Assembly: GCA_900539035.1 (NCBI GenBank)
Contig: UQAU01000002.1
Span: forward strand, 51,660-115,659
Length of the DNA stretch: 64,000 nucleotides
Direction: 5' to 3'
DNA from: an uncultured Collinsella sp.
GTDB taxonomy: Bacteria; Actinomycetota; Coriobacteriia; Coriobacteriales; Coriobacteriaceae
Part shown: positions 49,756-57,731 of the stretch, piece after piece
Position numbering within the stretch: position 1 is the stretch's first letter
Layout: each line of letters starts with the position of its first letter
Translations under genes and position numbers: made by a program
The notes under the pieces: generated by a model
Seen by the model: only the letters and a program-made list of their open reading frames with translations
Told to the model about the DNA's origin: nothing
The model's database searches: none

Positions 49756-50439
49756 ATGTCCGATTCGAGCGACAGCTCTAAGCCGCGACCCAAGACCGCG
49801 GCCGTTCCACACTACACCGTGGGCGAGGAGATCATGAACTCCGTCACCCACGGTGTCGGCTGCCTGCTGGGTATCGCGGGCCTGGTGCTCCTGATCGTAT
49901 TCGCTGCCCTGCGCGGTGGAAGCCCGGCCCACATGGCCGCGGCGATTGTCTATGGCGTCAGCATTATCCTCGAATATCTAGCCTCTACGCTCTACCATGC
50001 GATTCAGCCCGCGCGCGCCAAGCGCGTGTTTCGCATCATCGACCATAGCTGCATCTACCTGCTCATAGCCGGCAGCTATACGCCGTTTTGCCTCATCACG
50101 CTCGCAAACGACGGCGGCCCTGCGCTGTTCTTTGCCGTATGGGCCATCGCCATTGTCGGCATCGCCCTCGAGTGCTTTATGCGCGAGCGTCAACCGCACT
50201 GGGTAAGTGGCTTGGTCTACCTGCTGATGGGCTGGCTCGTTGTCTTTAAGCTGCCCGAACTTGTGGCGCTGCTCAATCCCGTGGCACTTGCCCTGCTCGC
50301 CGTCGGCGGCGTGTGCTACACCGCGGGCGTGCCGTTCTATATCGCCAAAAACGTGCGCTATCTGCACAGCGTGTTTCACCTGTGGGTGCTCGCCGGCAGC
50401 ATCTTCCAGTTCATGGCGGTGATCCTCTTCGTAATCTAG
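49756..50439 (+). CDS. Hemolysin III / YqfA (PAQR) family membrane protein
   Basis: 227 residues with seven predicted membrane helices. PAQR/HlyIII motifs: NSVTHGVGCLLG, SIILEYLASTLYHAIQ, IIDHSCIYLLIAGSYTPF and a C-terminal HSVFHLWVLAGS provide the conserved His, Ser and Asp residues of the membrane metal site. The physiological role of the bacterial family is unclear; hydrolase activity on membrane lipids is suspected. A GGAGG lies 11 bases before ATG 49756; TTG 49738 is less likely. Confidence 0.93.
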   Translation: MSDSSDSSKPRPKTAAVPHYTVGEEIMNSVTHGVGCLLGIAGLVLLIVFAALRGGSPAHMAAAIVYGVSIILEYLASTLYHAIQPARAKRVFRIIDHSCIYLLIAGSYTPFCLITLANDGGPALFFAVWAIAIVGIALECFMRERQPHWVSGLVYLLMGWLVVFKLPELVALLNPVALALLAVGGVCYTAGVPFYIAKNVRYLHSVFHLWVLAGSIFQFMAVILFVI

Positions 50440-50548
50440 CGACCATGCCTGCACGCCCGCGTCCTCGCTTGGGCGCCGGCGCAATTGCCGTATCCGCTAT
50501 CAACGTTTTACCCTGACGCCCGAATCTTGGAGGTTCGAGAAACTCCCG

Positions 50549-51922
50549 ATGGACATAACCATCTCCCTTATCACCACCCTCGTTTTGACCCTCATCAACG
50601 GCTACTTCTCTATGTCCGAGATGGCGCTCACCACGGCCAAGCGCGCTGTGCTGGAGCACGAGGCCGAGGAAGGCGACAAACGCGCCGAGCGCGCCATTAA
50701 GCTGGCCGCCGATTCCGACCAGCTGCTCGCCACCATCCAGGTCGCCATCACGCTCGTGGGCTTTGCCTCATCCGCCGTCGCCTCGACGAGCCTGTCCGAC
50801 CCGCTTGCCACGTGGCTCATGAGCTTTGGCATCGCGCCGCTCTCTGCCATTGCGCGCGGCCTGGCGCCGGTCATCATCACCGTCGCCGTCGCCTTCGTGT
50901 CCATCGTGATTGGCGAGCTCGTGCCCAAGCGCATCGGCCTCGCTAACGCCGAGGGCGTATCCAAGCAGGTCGTGGGACCGCTCTCGGTGTTCCAAAAGAT
51001 CGCCCGCCCGCTCGTGTGGCTGACCGGTGCCTGCTCCGACGGTCTGGCCCGCATCCTGCGCATCAAGAGCGCCGATGACCGCCAGAACGTCTCGGAGGAA
51101 GAGATCAAGTACATGGTCTCGGAGCAGGACGACCTGCTCGACGAGGAAAAGCGTATGATTCACGAGATCTTCGACCTGGGCGACACCGTTGCCCGCGAGG
51201 TCATGGTGCCGCGCGTGGACACCACCATGTGCGAGGACGACGAGACGGTCGCCGACGTGCTGTCCGCCATGCGCCAGACCGGCTTTAGCCGCATCCCCGT
51301 CTATCACGAGGATCCCGACAACGTCGCCGGCATCGCGCACATCAAGGACCTGATCCAGCCTTCGCTCGACGGCAAGGGCGACCAGCCCATCGCCGACTTT
51401 TTGCGCGACGCCACCTTTGTGCCCGACACCAAGGACATCCTGCCGCTGCTGTCCGAGATGCAGACCTCGCACGACCAGATCGTAGTGGTCGTGGACGAGT
51501 ACGGCGGCACGGCCGGCATCATCACCATCGAGGACATCGTCGAGGAGATCGTGGGCGAGATTGAGGACGAGTTCGATCCCGACAACAAGTACCTCACGCG
51601 CCTTTCGCGCCGAGAGTGGCTTGTCGATGGGCGTTTTTCGTGCGATGACGCGATTGAGCTTGGTTGGCCGCTCGAGGAAAGCGATGATTATGAGACCATC
51701 GCCGGCTGGATTTTGGAGCTTTGCGACTCGGTGCCCGACATCGGAGAGGTGTTTGAGGTTGCGGGGTACAAGTTTAAGGTGCAGTCGATGCGTGGCCAGC
51801 GCATCTCGCTCATTCGCGTGATCGCTCCGGCCGAAACCGATAAGAAGGATTCCGAGTCCTCGGCAGATAAGCCGGCGGCGTCGGACGCGGGTTCTGCGGA
51901 CCCGCACGATGGCGACGAGTAG
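50549..51922 (+). CDS. CNNM/CorC-family membrane protein (DUF21, CBS pair, CorC_HlyC)
   Basis: 457 residues. DUF21 membrane domain (~1-190: LTLINGYFSMSEMALTTAKRAVLEHEAEEGDKRA, TIQVAITLVGFASSAVAST, IGELVPKRIGLANAE), two CBS modules (VMVPRVDTTMCEDDETVADVLSAM, DQIVVVVDEYGGTAGIITIEDIVEEIVGEIEDE), and a CorC_HlyC C-domain (GRFSCDDAIELGWPLEES, GYKFKVQSMRGQRISLIRV). Family members export magnesium or support Mg and Co resistance. Two magnesium-type transporters lie 4-8 kb downstream. Confidence 0.95.
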   Translation: MDITISLITTLVLTLINGYFSMSEMALTTAKRAVLEHEAEEGDKRAERAIKLAADSDQLLATIQVAITLVGFASSAVASTSLSDPLATWLMSFGIAPLSAIARGLAPVIITVAVAFVSIVIGELVPKRIGLANAEGVSKQVVGPLSVFQKIARPLVWLTGACSDGLARILRIKSADDRQNVSEEEIKYMVSEQDDLLDEEKRMIHEIFDLGDTVAREVMVPRVDTTMCEDDETVADVLSAMRQTGFSRIPVYHEDPDNVAGIAHIKDLIQPSLDGKGDQPIADFLRDATFVPDTKDILPLLSEMQTSHDQIVVVVDEYGGTAGIITIEDIVEEIVGEIEDEFDPDNKYLTRLSRREWLVDGRFSCDDAIELGWPLEESDDYETIAGWILELCDSVPDIGEVFEVAGYKFKVQSMRGQRISLIRVIAPAETDKKDSESSADKPAASDAGSADPHDGDE

Positions 51923-51946
51923 GGCGAGGAAGAGTAGGGGAGAGTT

Positions 51947-52792
51947 ATGGCAGGCCTGTTCAACATCCTTAAGGTCACCGTCAGCGAGGACAAGATCTGC
52001 GCGCATGTGCTGGTGAACCCCGGCATGCCGCTTATGACCTCGGAGGACATCGAGGCCACGGCGCGCGTGTACTACCTGGTACCCGCGATTGCCAAGCATC
52101 TGTGCCTGGGCGATTCCGGTCGCGAATTCCAGGACTGCATGGGCCAGACCGAGCTTTGCCATCTGCTGGAGCACGTGACGGTCGAGCTCATGAACGAGAC
52201 CGGGCTTGCCGGCAGCATTTCGTGCGGCCGCACCCGCGTAAGCGAGCACGACGAGCGTGTCTTTGAGGTCGAGCTTTCGTGTCCCGACGACGCGCTGGCC
52301 ATCGGCGCGCTGTCTTCGGCGACCTTTATGATGGACTGGGCGTACCTGCACGCCGACCAGCCTGCCCCCGACGTGGAAGGAACGGTCGCGGGCCTGCGCA
52401 ACCTGGTGCTGGGTATGCGCGCCGAGGCCGAGGGCAAGGACCCGCACGAGGCCGTCGCCGCCGCGAACGCCGAAGGCGAGGCCGGGGACACGACCGAGGG
52501 CGAGGCGCCTGCCGAGGCTGCCGCCGAGTCTGTCAACGATGCCCCTGCCGAGGAGGCCGTCGAGGTCGAGCCCGCGGAGCCCCAGGGCGTCCCGAGCTTT
52601 GACGACGAGCCGCAGGAGGCAATCGATACCGAGGGCGCGACCGCTGAGAGCCACGAGGCCCCCGCTGCCGTCTACGGTGGCGCGGCGACGGTTCCGGTTG
52701 CTCCCGCGCACGAGGGCAACCTACCGCTCGTTGACGGCGCCGGCGGGGACCCGGCCGCCACGGTGGCCATGCCTGCCATGCCGCAGGAGTAG
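51947..52792 (+). CDS. Protein resembling the cyanophycin synthetase N-terminal domain, with acidic tail
   Basis: 281 residues. Residues ~1-160 (QTELCHLLEHVTVELMNETGLAGSISCGRTRV, VFEVELSCPDDALAIGALSSATFMMDW) resemble the N-terminal domain of CphA, where an LEHVAxELQ...FGRTR...Y.VV pattern is found, but no ATP-grasp or Mur-ligase domain follows. Residues ~165-281 are low-complexity Ala/Glu/Pro-rich. The family call is from pattern memory and needs a profile test. Starts 24 bases after the CNNM gene, GGGGAG upstream. Confidence 0.5.
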   Translation: MAGLFNILKVTVSEDKICAHVLVNPGMPLMTSEDIEATARVYYLVPAIAKHLCLGDSGREFQDCMGQTELCHLLEHVTVELMNETGLAGSISCGRTRVSEHDERVFEVELSCPDDALAIGALSSATFMMDWAYLHADQPAPDVEGTVAGLRNLVLGMRAEAEGKDPHEAVAAANAEGEAGDTTEGEAPAEAAAESVNDAPAEEAVEVEPAEPQGVPSFDDEPQEAIDTEGATAESHEAPAAVYGGAATVPVAPAHEGNLPLVDGAGGDPAATVAMPAMPQE

Positions 52793-52922
52793 GCTCACCC
52801 GCTTATCACCATCATGTACCTGCGCCTTTACCGTACGCAGATGAGCGAGACGGCAAGCGCTGTGCTGCGGGTATAATGGACAGCATTCAAACGGTGGGCG
52901 CCGAGGTGCCCGCAGGAGAGGA

Positions 52923-53318
52923 ATGAACATGGGTAAGACTTTCAACTTTATCTCGGGTGCGCTCTTCGGTGCTGCCGCCGGCGCCATCATCGGCGTCGCC
53001 TTGGCTCCGCGCTCGGGCGCCGAGACCCGCGCCATGGCTGCCGATATCGCCAACGACGCCTGGGATAACATGCGCGACACCTACGAGCACGGTGCCGAGG
53101 AGGCCCGCGCCGCGGTCAACGATTTTGGCCCGATGGTCGACGCCAAGACCGATGACCTGCGCGCCAAGGTCGACCTTGCCCGCGAGCGCATGGACCAGCT
53201 GCGCGAGCAACTCAACGACGCCATCTCGGGCGGTAACGTGACGCCCGCCGCCGATGTCGTGGTCGAGAACGCCGTCGAGGCCGACGCTGAGGCCGCGGAG
53301 CCTTCGACCGAGGCATAA
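52923..53318 (+). CDS. YtxH-domain protein
   Basis: 131 residues. An N-terminal Gly/Ala-rich hydrophobic helix (FNFISGALFGAAAGAIIGVALAPRSGAETR) followed by amphipathic helices (ARAAVNDFGPMVDAKTDDLRAKVDLARERMDQLREQL) is typical of YtxH general-stress-like proteins. ATG 52923 or 52929 after AGGAGAGG; a TATAAT lies at 52872. Overlaps the PRC-barrel gene by one base (TAATG). Confidence 0.85.
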   Translation: MNMGKTFNFISGALFGAAAGAIIGVALAPRSGAETRAMAADIANDAWDNMRDTYEHGAEEARAAVNDFGPMVDAKTDDLRAKVDLARERMDQLREQLNDAISGGNVTPAADVVVENAVEADAEAAEPSTEA

Positions 53319-54073
53319 TGCGCGCCGGGGATTTTGTCGGCGCCAAGATCTATCGCAAGCCTACCGAGGATAAGCGCACCAAAAAGGACGGCACGCCGCG
53401 CAGCCCTAAAAAGCTCGGCAAGATTCACTTTCCGGTCTTTACCCCGGGCGGTACGCGCGTGGTGGGCTTTATGGTGCGCCAGTCCGATATCGCGGGCATG
53501 ATCGAGCGCCCCGACCGATTTGTGGCGCTCGATGCCATTGGCGTCTACGAGGGCGCCATCGCGGTTGACGACGTCAAGGGCACCTACGATGCCGCTGCGG
53601 CCAAGCGCCTCGACATCAACCTGGACGATTGCATTATCTGGGTTGGCATGGACGTGCGCACGGAGTCGGGCGATGTCGTCGGCTATTGCTCGGATGTGGA
53701 GTTCAAGCCGCGTTCGGGCATCGTGCAGACGTTCTACGTGACCGCCGGCACTGCCTTGAGTGTGCTGGTGGGCGACACGCAGATGCCGCCGACGATGCTG
53801 CGCGGCTATGCGGACGGCGCGATGATCGTTTCGGACGAGGTCAAGTCGCTCGGGTATTCGGGCGGCGCCGCCGCAAAGGCTGCCGAGGCAAGCGTCGTGG
53901 TGGGCGATAAGGTCAAGAAGGGCGCTAAGGTGCTCGATGACAAGGGTTCGGTCGCCGTGGACAAGGGCAGTCGCGCGCTGGGCAAGCAGCTCGGCAAGAC
54001 GCGCGGTATGTTCAAGGCCTTTAAGGACGAATATCAAAAGGCGAGCGGGGGCTCGTCAAAAGCTAGCAAATAG
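53318..54073 (+). CDS. PRC-barrel-like protein
   Basis: 251 residues. Two PRC-barrel-type segments: FVGAKIYRKPTEDKR...GKIHFPVFTPGGTRVVGFMVRQSD and GDVVGYCSDVEFKPRSGIVQTFYVTAGTALSVLVG. The C-terminal ~70 residues are Lys/Gly-rich (VVVGDKVKKGAKVLDDKGSVAVDKG). PRC-barrels bind RNA or assembly partners; the same fold starts the MgtE-like protein downstream. Translationally coupled to the YtxH gene. Confidence 0.75.
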   Translation: MRAGDFVGAKIYRKPTEDKRTKKDGTPRSPKKLGKIHFPVFTPGGTRVVGFMVRQSDIAGMIERPDRFVALDAIGVYEGAIAVDDVKGTYDAAAAKRLDINLDDCIIWVGMDVRTESGDVVGYCSDVEFKPRSGIVQTFYVTAGTALSVLVGDTQMPPTMLRGYADGAMIVSDEVKSLGYSGGAAAKAAEASVVVGDKVKKGAKVLDDKGSVAVDKGSRALGKQLGKTRGMFKAFKDEYQKASGGSSKASK

Positions 54074-54094
54074 CGACGTACCAATTGATGGGAG

Positions 54095-54131
54095 GCAAGC
54101 CGGAGACCTGTTGCTCCGGCTTGCTGCGTTT
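54095..54131 (+). terminator. Hairpin after the YtxH/PRC-barrel genes
   Basis: GCAAGCCGGAG (54095-54105) pairs perfectly with CTCCGGCTTGC (54114-54124), then TGCGTTT. Likely a weak terminator. Confidence 0.7.
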
Positions 54132-54145
54132 ATGGGGGAGGGCAC

Positions 54146-55552
54146 ATGCGCCAAAACGGATCTAACTTAAACGGGCGCTCGGGTGCGCGTCCGACGGCGC
54201 GCCGCGACCTGGGGCAGCTGCCCAGCGGTCAGCGCAAGCGTCACCGTAAGCCCGGCGCGATGTATCTCAACCATAGCCGCGGCTTTAGCGACCGCAGCGC
54301 TCGCATCGGAAACAGCCGCACGCCCCGTCGTCCGTCTCGCCTGCCCTATGCGCTCATCGCCGTGGGCTGCGCACTCGTGCTGTTTATCGCTGCCGTCGTG
54401 GGCTACGTCAACCGCAGCGTGGATGTTGTCCTCAACGGCCAGGAGACTGCGGTGCGCGTCGGATCTACGCTGCAAAATCTCATCGACGACCAGGAGCTGA
54501 CTGGCACCTACGACGCAGGCGACCTGCTGGCCGTCGATGACAGCGTGCTCAAGCGCCATGGGGGCGAAAAGCTGTCGGTGAAGGTCGACGGCAAGCGCGT
54601 GAAGCAGGGCAAATGGGATAGCCGTGAACTTGAGGGCGGCGAGAAGGTGACGGTCAAGGATGGCCGTAACACCTACGAGAAGCACGAGGTTCAGGCTACG
54701 GTTATCGAGCCCAAGCTCAAGGTCGAGGGCACGGGCGCTATCGAGTATGTGCAGACATGGGGTGTCCAGGGCCGCTCCGAGGTGTGGGTTGGTGAGCAGT
54801 CGGGCAAGACGCAGGACCGCGGCGAGGTTGTGCCCGCCACCGATTGCGTCGTGGCGTGCGCCAGCGTGGCGCCCAAGGGCAACAAAAAGTACGTGGCGCT
54901 GACGTTTGACGAGGGCCCGAGCGGCGCCACCAAACAGATCTTGCAGGTGCTCAAGGAAAAGGGCGTTACCGCGACGTTCTTCCTTTCGGGTGATGCGGCC
55001 GAGGCCTCGCCTGCCACGGCCAAGGCGATTGTCGATGCCGGGTGTGAGATCGGATCCAACAGCTACAGCGACGATTCGCTCAAGGGTCAGGACCGTGAGA
55101 CGGTACGCGAACAGATCACGAAAGGCACCGATGCGATTAAGTCGACGACCGGCGTGAAGACGATGCTGCTGCGTGCTCCCTACGCTGCCTTTGACGAGCA
55201 AAACTGGATTGATGCGATGGACCTGGTCTCCGTCGTAGTCTCGTGGAATATTGACTCGGGCGACTGGCTGCTCAACGGTGCCGACGAGCAAGTCTCGACG
55301 GTGCTCGATTCGGTGACGCCGGGCAATATCGTGCTGCTCACCGATAGAGACGAATGCGCCGAGCAGACACTCGAGGCGCTGCCGCAGATTATCGACGGCC
55401 TTGTCGCCGACGGCTACAAGATCGTGACGCTCAGCGACCTGGTCAAGACGGACACGTCGCTGAGCAAAAAGCTCACCTCGCTGACGAAGGTCACCATGCC
55501 CAAGGACGCCGTGTTCCCCCAACTTGCCGAGGATAACGACACCACAGAGTAG
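54146..55552 (+). CDS. Cell-surface protein with NodB (polysaccharide deacetylase) fold lacking metal ligands
   Basis: 468 residues. Basic N-terminus, a membrane anchor at ~67-88 (LPYALIAVGCALVLFIAAVVGYV), a DUF348/ubiquitin-like part (VDVVLNGQETAVRVGSTLQNLI) and a NodB domain from ~248. In NodB enzymes the zinc is bound by Asp and two His. Here TFDEGP keeps D255, but the usual GNHTYSH motif reads GSNSYSD, so both His are replaced (N305, D309), and the LLHD near the end is LLTD. It is probably a non-catalytic relative acting in the cell envelope. Confidence 0.85.
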   Translation: MRQNGSNLNGRSGARPTARRDLGQLPSGQRKRHRKPGAMYLNHSRGFSDRSARIGNSRTPRRPSRLPYALIAVGCALVLFIAAVVGYVNRSVDVVLNGQETAVRVGSTLQNLIDDQELTGTYDAGDLLAVDDSVLKRHGGEKLSVKVDGKRVKQGKWDSRELEGGEKVTVKDGRNTYEKHEVQATVIEPKLKVEGTGAIEYVQTWGVQGRSEVWVGEQSGKTQDRGEVVPATDCVVACASVAPKGNKKYVALTFDEGPSGATKQILQVLKEKGVTATFFLSGDAAEASPATAKAIVDAGCEIGSNSYSDDSLKGQDRETVREQITKGTDAIKSTTGVKTMLLRAPYAAFDEQNWIDAMDLVSVVVSWNIDSGDWLLNGADEQVSTVLDSVTPGNIVLLTDRDECAEQTLEALPQIIDGLVADGYKIVTLSDLVKTDTSLSKKLTSLTKVTMPKDAVFPQLAEDNDTTE

Positions 55553-55560
55553 TTATTAGG

Positions 55561-55587
55561 TAGTCATTTAAGAACACCCAATGACTA
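55561..55587 (+). repeat. TAGTCRTT-family repeat
   Basis: TAGTCATTTAAGAAC...CCCAATGACTA, 8 bases after the NodB-fold gene stop. Third locus of this family in the window (43341-43557, 47037). Confidence 0.7.
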
Positions 55588-55659
55588 TGTCACGGATGCG
55601 TCAGCGTTTGGTATGCCTGCAATGTGCAGCGCATAAAATCGATGCTGCAGGGCGATGCT

Positions 55660-55862
55660 GATGCTATAGTTACTGCGGTTAATGAGGGTCAAGAGAAAGG
55701 TTACAGGTGAAATCCAAACCTCGACCATACAGTCGATGACCCCATGCAGGTGCTTTTTGCGCATGCACGGGGTGTGAGCGTCGAGCGGCGTGCCGCCCGC
55801 GCATGCGTATACATATCCAGAAGCCCCCGGACGCCGCACGCGCGGCCGCATCCGGAGGAATT
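55660..55862 (+). promoter_or_regulatory. Structured leader upstream of the MgtE-like gene (possible cation-sensing RNA)
   Basis: A TATAGT (near 55666) is followed by ~190 bases of leader with several stems: GGGTC/GACCC (55686 and 55738 regions), AGGTT/AACCT, CCCCATGCA.../...TGCACGGGG around a TTTTT loop (55741-55777), and CCGGACGC.../...GCATCCGG (55830-55857) just before the ribosome site. It does not match the M-box consensus that I know. Regulation by magnesium is only inferred from the downstream genes. Confidence 0.35.
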
Positions 55863-55895
55863 ATGATGGGGAGCACCATTGAATTATCTGAGTGA
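55863..55895 (+). CDS. Possible 10-residue leader peptide of the MgtE-like gene
   Basis: MMGSTIELSE, with an ideal GGAGG ribosome site 4-8 bases upstream. It ends at a TGA one base before the in-frame ATG 55897 of the transporter gene, so its translation could drive or gate that gene. The transporter's alternative TTG start (55879) lies inside it in another frame. Confidence 0.4.
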   Translation: MMGSTIELSE

Positions 55896-57723
55896 GATGC
55901 TCAAATTGCCGGTCTTGGACGTCGATGGCGAAAAGCTCGGCGTTGTGAACGATTTTGGCATTGCTACCGGCGAAGTTTTTCCGCACGTGACGTCGCTCGC
56001 GTTCCGCGGACCCGGCAAGACGCCGTTTATGATCAGCTGGCGCAAATGGGTCGACCGTATCGACGAGACGGGTGTACACCTTAAGACGTCGGCCACCGAA
56101 ATCCGTTTTTCGTACCTGCAGCCGACCGAACTCTTGCTTGCCCGCGACGTGCTTAACAAGCAAATTGTCGACACGCAGGGCATGAAGGTCGTGCGCGTAA
56201 ACGACATCAAGTTTTCCATGTCGGGCGAAAATCAGCTGCGCCTGCTGGGTGCCGAAGTTGGCGCCCGCGGTCTGCTGCGCGCGATCAGCCCCACACTTGA
56301 GCATGTCGTCGAGGGCTTTATGAAGCATCTGGGCAAGCCGCTCAGCGAGGACATTATCGCCTGGTCTTACATGGACCTGCTCGATCGCTCGACTAAGAAC
56401 ATCCAGCTCTCGGTGTCGCACAAGACGCTTGGCGAGCTGCATCCTGCCGACATCGCTGACATCATCGAGCAGCTCGACCCGCGCCTGCGCGCGCAGGTGT
56501 TCGCTCAGCTCGATACCGCTCAAGCCGCCGAGGCCATCTCGGAGTTCGATGACGACGAGCTCATGACCGAGATGCTCGAGGGCCTGTCTGATACCGACGC
56601 ATCGTCGATGCTGGCCATGATGGACCCGGACGACGCTGCCGACCTGATCGACGAGCTCGATTATGAGAAGGCCGAGAAGCTCCTGCGCCTGATGGGCGTC
56701 AAGGAGGAGAAGGCGATTCGTAATCTGCTGGGTTACGAGGACAACACCGCCGGCCGCATCATGACCTCGGAGTTTGTCTCGCTGCCCGCCACGGCGACGG
56801 TCGGCGACGCCATCGAGGCGATTCGCGAGCTCGACGAGGACTTCGAGAGCGTCTACTACGTCTATACCGAGGATCCGAGCGGTATGCTGACCGGCGTGCT
56901 TTCGCTGCGCACGCTGATCGTAGCCGACCGCGACGCCACGCTGGGTCAGCTGGCCTATCGCGACCTGGTCTATGTGTCGCCCGACGAGGACCAGGAAGAC
57001 GTAACGGACGAGATGACCAAGTACGACCTGGTTGCCATCCCTGTCTGCGACGAGAACCGCCACATCCTGGGCATCGTGACCTTCGATGACGCCATGGACG
57101 TTATCGCCGAGGAGCATCAGGAGGACCTGCAGATCGCCGGTGTCGGCTCGGGCGATAGCGCGTCCGACGACTCGACGAACGTGCTCAGCTGGTTCGTGCA
57201 TCGTCAGTACTGGGTTGTTGTATGGGGCATCGCGTCGTGCATCATGGCGACCGTGCTGGGAACGGCGCTCGGCTCCGCGCATCTGGTGGTGTTCCCCATG
57301 TGCGCCATGCCGCTCGTGCTGCTGGCAGCCTCGCGCATGGTGTCGTTCGTCAAGAATTACTTCCTGGAGTATGACGGTCACGACGATGAGCCCAAGCCGT
57401 ATCTGGGGTTCTTCTTCCAGAGCACGGGCATGGGCCTGATTCTGTCACTCGTGACCTACCTGTGCGCCCAGCTGGTGCGCACCGCCGCGTTCCCCGACGC
57501 GCCCATGTTTGAGGAGCAACTCTTTACCGGGTGCTTTAATATCGCTGCCATCATTTGCCTGGTTGGCAACATGAGCGCCGTGATTTACCTGATGGTACTG
57601 TTCTGGCGTGACGAGCATGACCTCAACACGTCGGGCACCGCCATGAACGTTATTGCCGTCATGATCTCGTGCATAGCGTACTGCGCCGCTGCGGTGCTTC
57701 TCACCATGTCGGTCATGGGTTAG
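55879..57723 (+). CDS. MgtE-like magnesium transporter with N-terminal PRC-barrels
   Basis: 614 residues from TTG 55879 (ATG 55897 also plausible). Two PRC-barrel-like segments (~7-130: KLPVLDVDGEKLGVVNDFG, LLARDVLNKQIVDTQGMKVVRVNDI), an MgtE_N superhelix (LHPADIADIIEQLDPRLRAQVFAQLDTAQAAEAISEFDDDE), two CBS modules (MTSEFVSLPATATVGDAIEAI, VSPDEDQEDVTDEMTKYDLVAIPV) and about four membrane helices at the end. The membrane part (WVVVWGIASCIMATVLGTALG, AIICLVGNMSAVIYLMVLFWRD) is not a clear MgtE channel domain. N-domain and CBS sense cytoplasmic Mg. The NRAMP-like gene follows 8 bases later. Confidence 0.82.
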   Translation: MNYLSEMLKLPVLDVDGEKLGVVNDFGIATGEVFPHVTSLAFRGPGKTPFMISWRKWVDRIDETGVHLKTSATEIRFSYLQPTELLLARDVLNKQIVDTQGMKVVRVNDIKFSMSGENQLRLLGAEVGARGLLRAISPTLEHVVEGFMKHLGKPLSEDIIAWSYMDLLDRSTKNIQLSVSHKTLGELHPADIADIIEQLDPRLRAQVFAQLDTAQAAEAISEFDDDELMTEMLEGLSDTDASSMLAMMDPDDAADLIDELDYEKAEKLLRLMGVKEEKAIRNLLGYEDNTAGRIMTSEFVSLPATATVGDAIEAIRELDEDFESVYYVYTEDPSGMLTGVLSLRTLIVADRDATLGQLAYRDLVYVSPDEDQEDVTDEMTKYDLVAIPVCDENRHILGIVTFDDAMDVIAEEHQEDLQIAGVGSGDSASDDSTNVLSWFVHRQYWVVVWGIASCIMATVLGTALGSAHLVVFPMCAMPLVLLAASRMVSFVKNYFLEYDGHDDEPKPYLGFFFQSTGMGLILSLVTYLCAQLVRTAAFPDAPMFEEQLFTGCFNIAAIICLVGNMSAVIYLMVLFWRDEHDLNTSGTAMNVIAVMISCIAYCAAAVLLTMSVMG

Positions 57724-57731
57724 GTGGTCGC

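Noticed and set aside
50768..52711. A 647-residue minus-strand open frame
   Set aside because: Antisense to the CNNM/CorC gene and the next gene, both with clear motifs on the plus strand; the composition is typical of a shadow frame.
55660..55862. M-box (ykoK) magnesium riboswitch
   Set aside because: The position fits, but the conserved M-box words are not visible; only an unclassified structured leader can be claimed.
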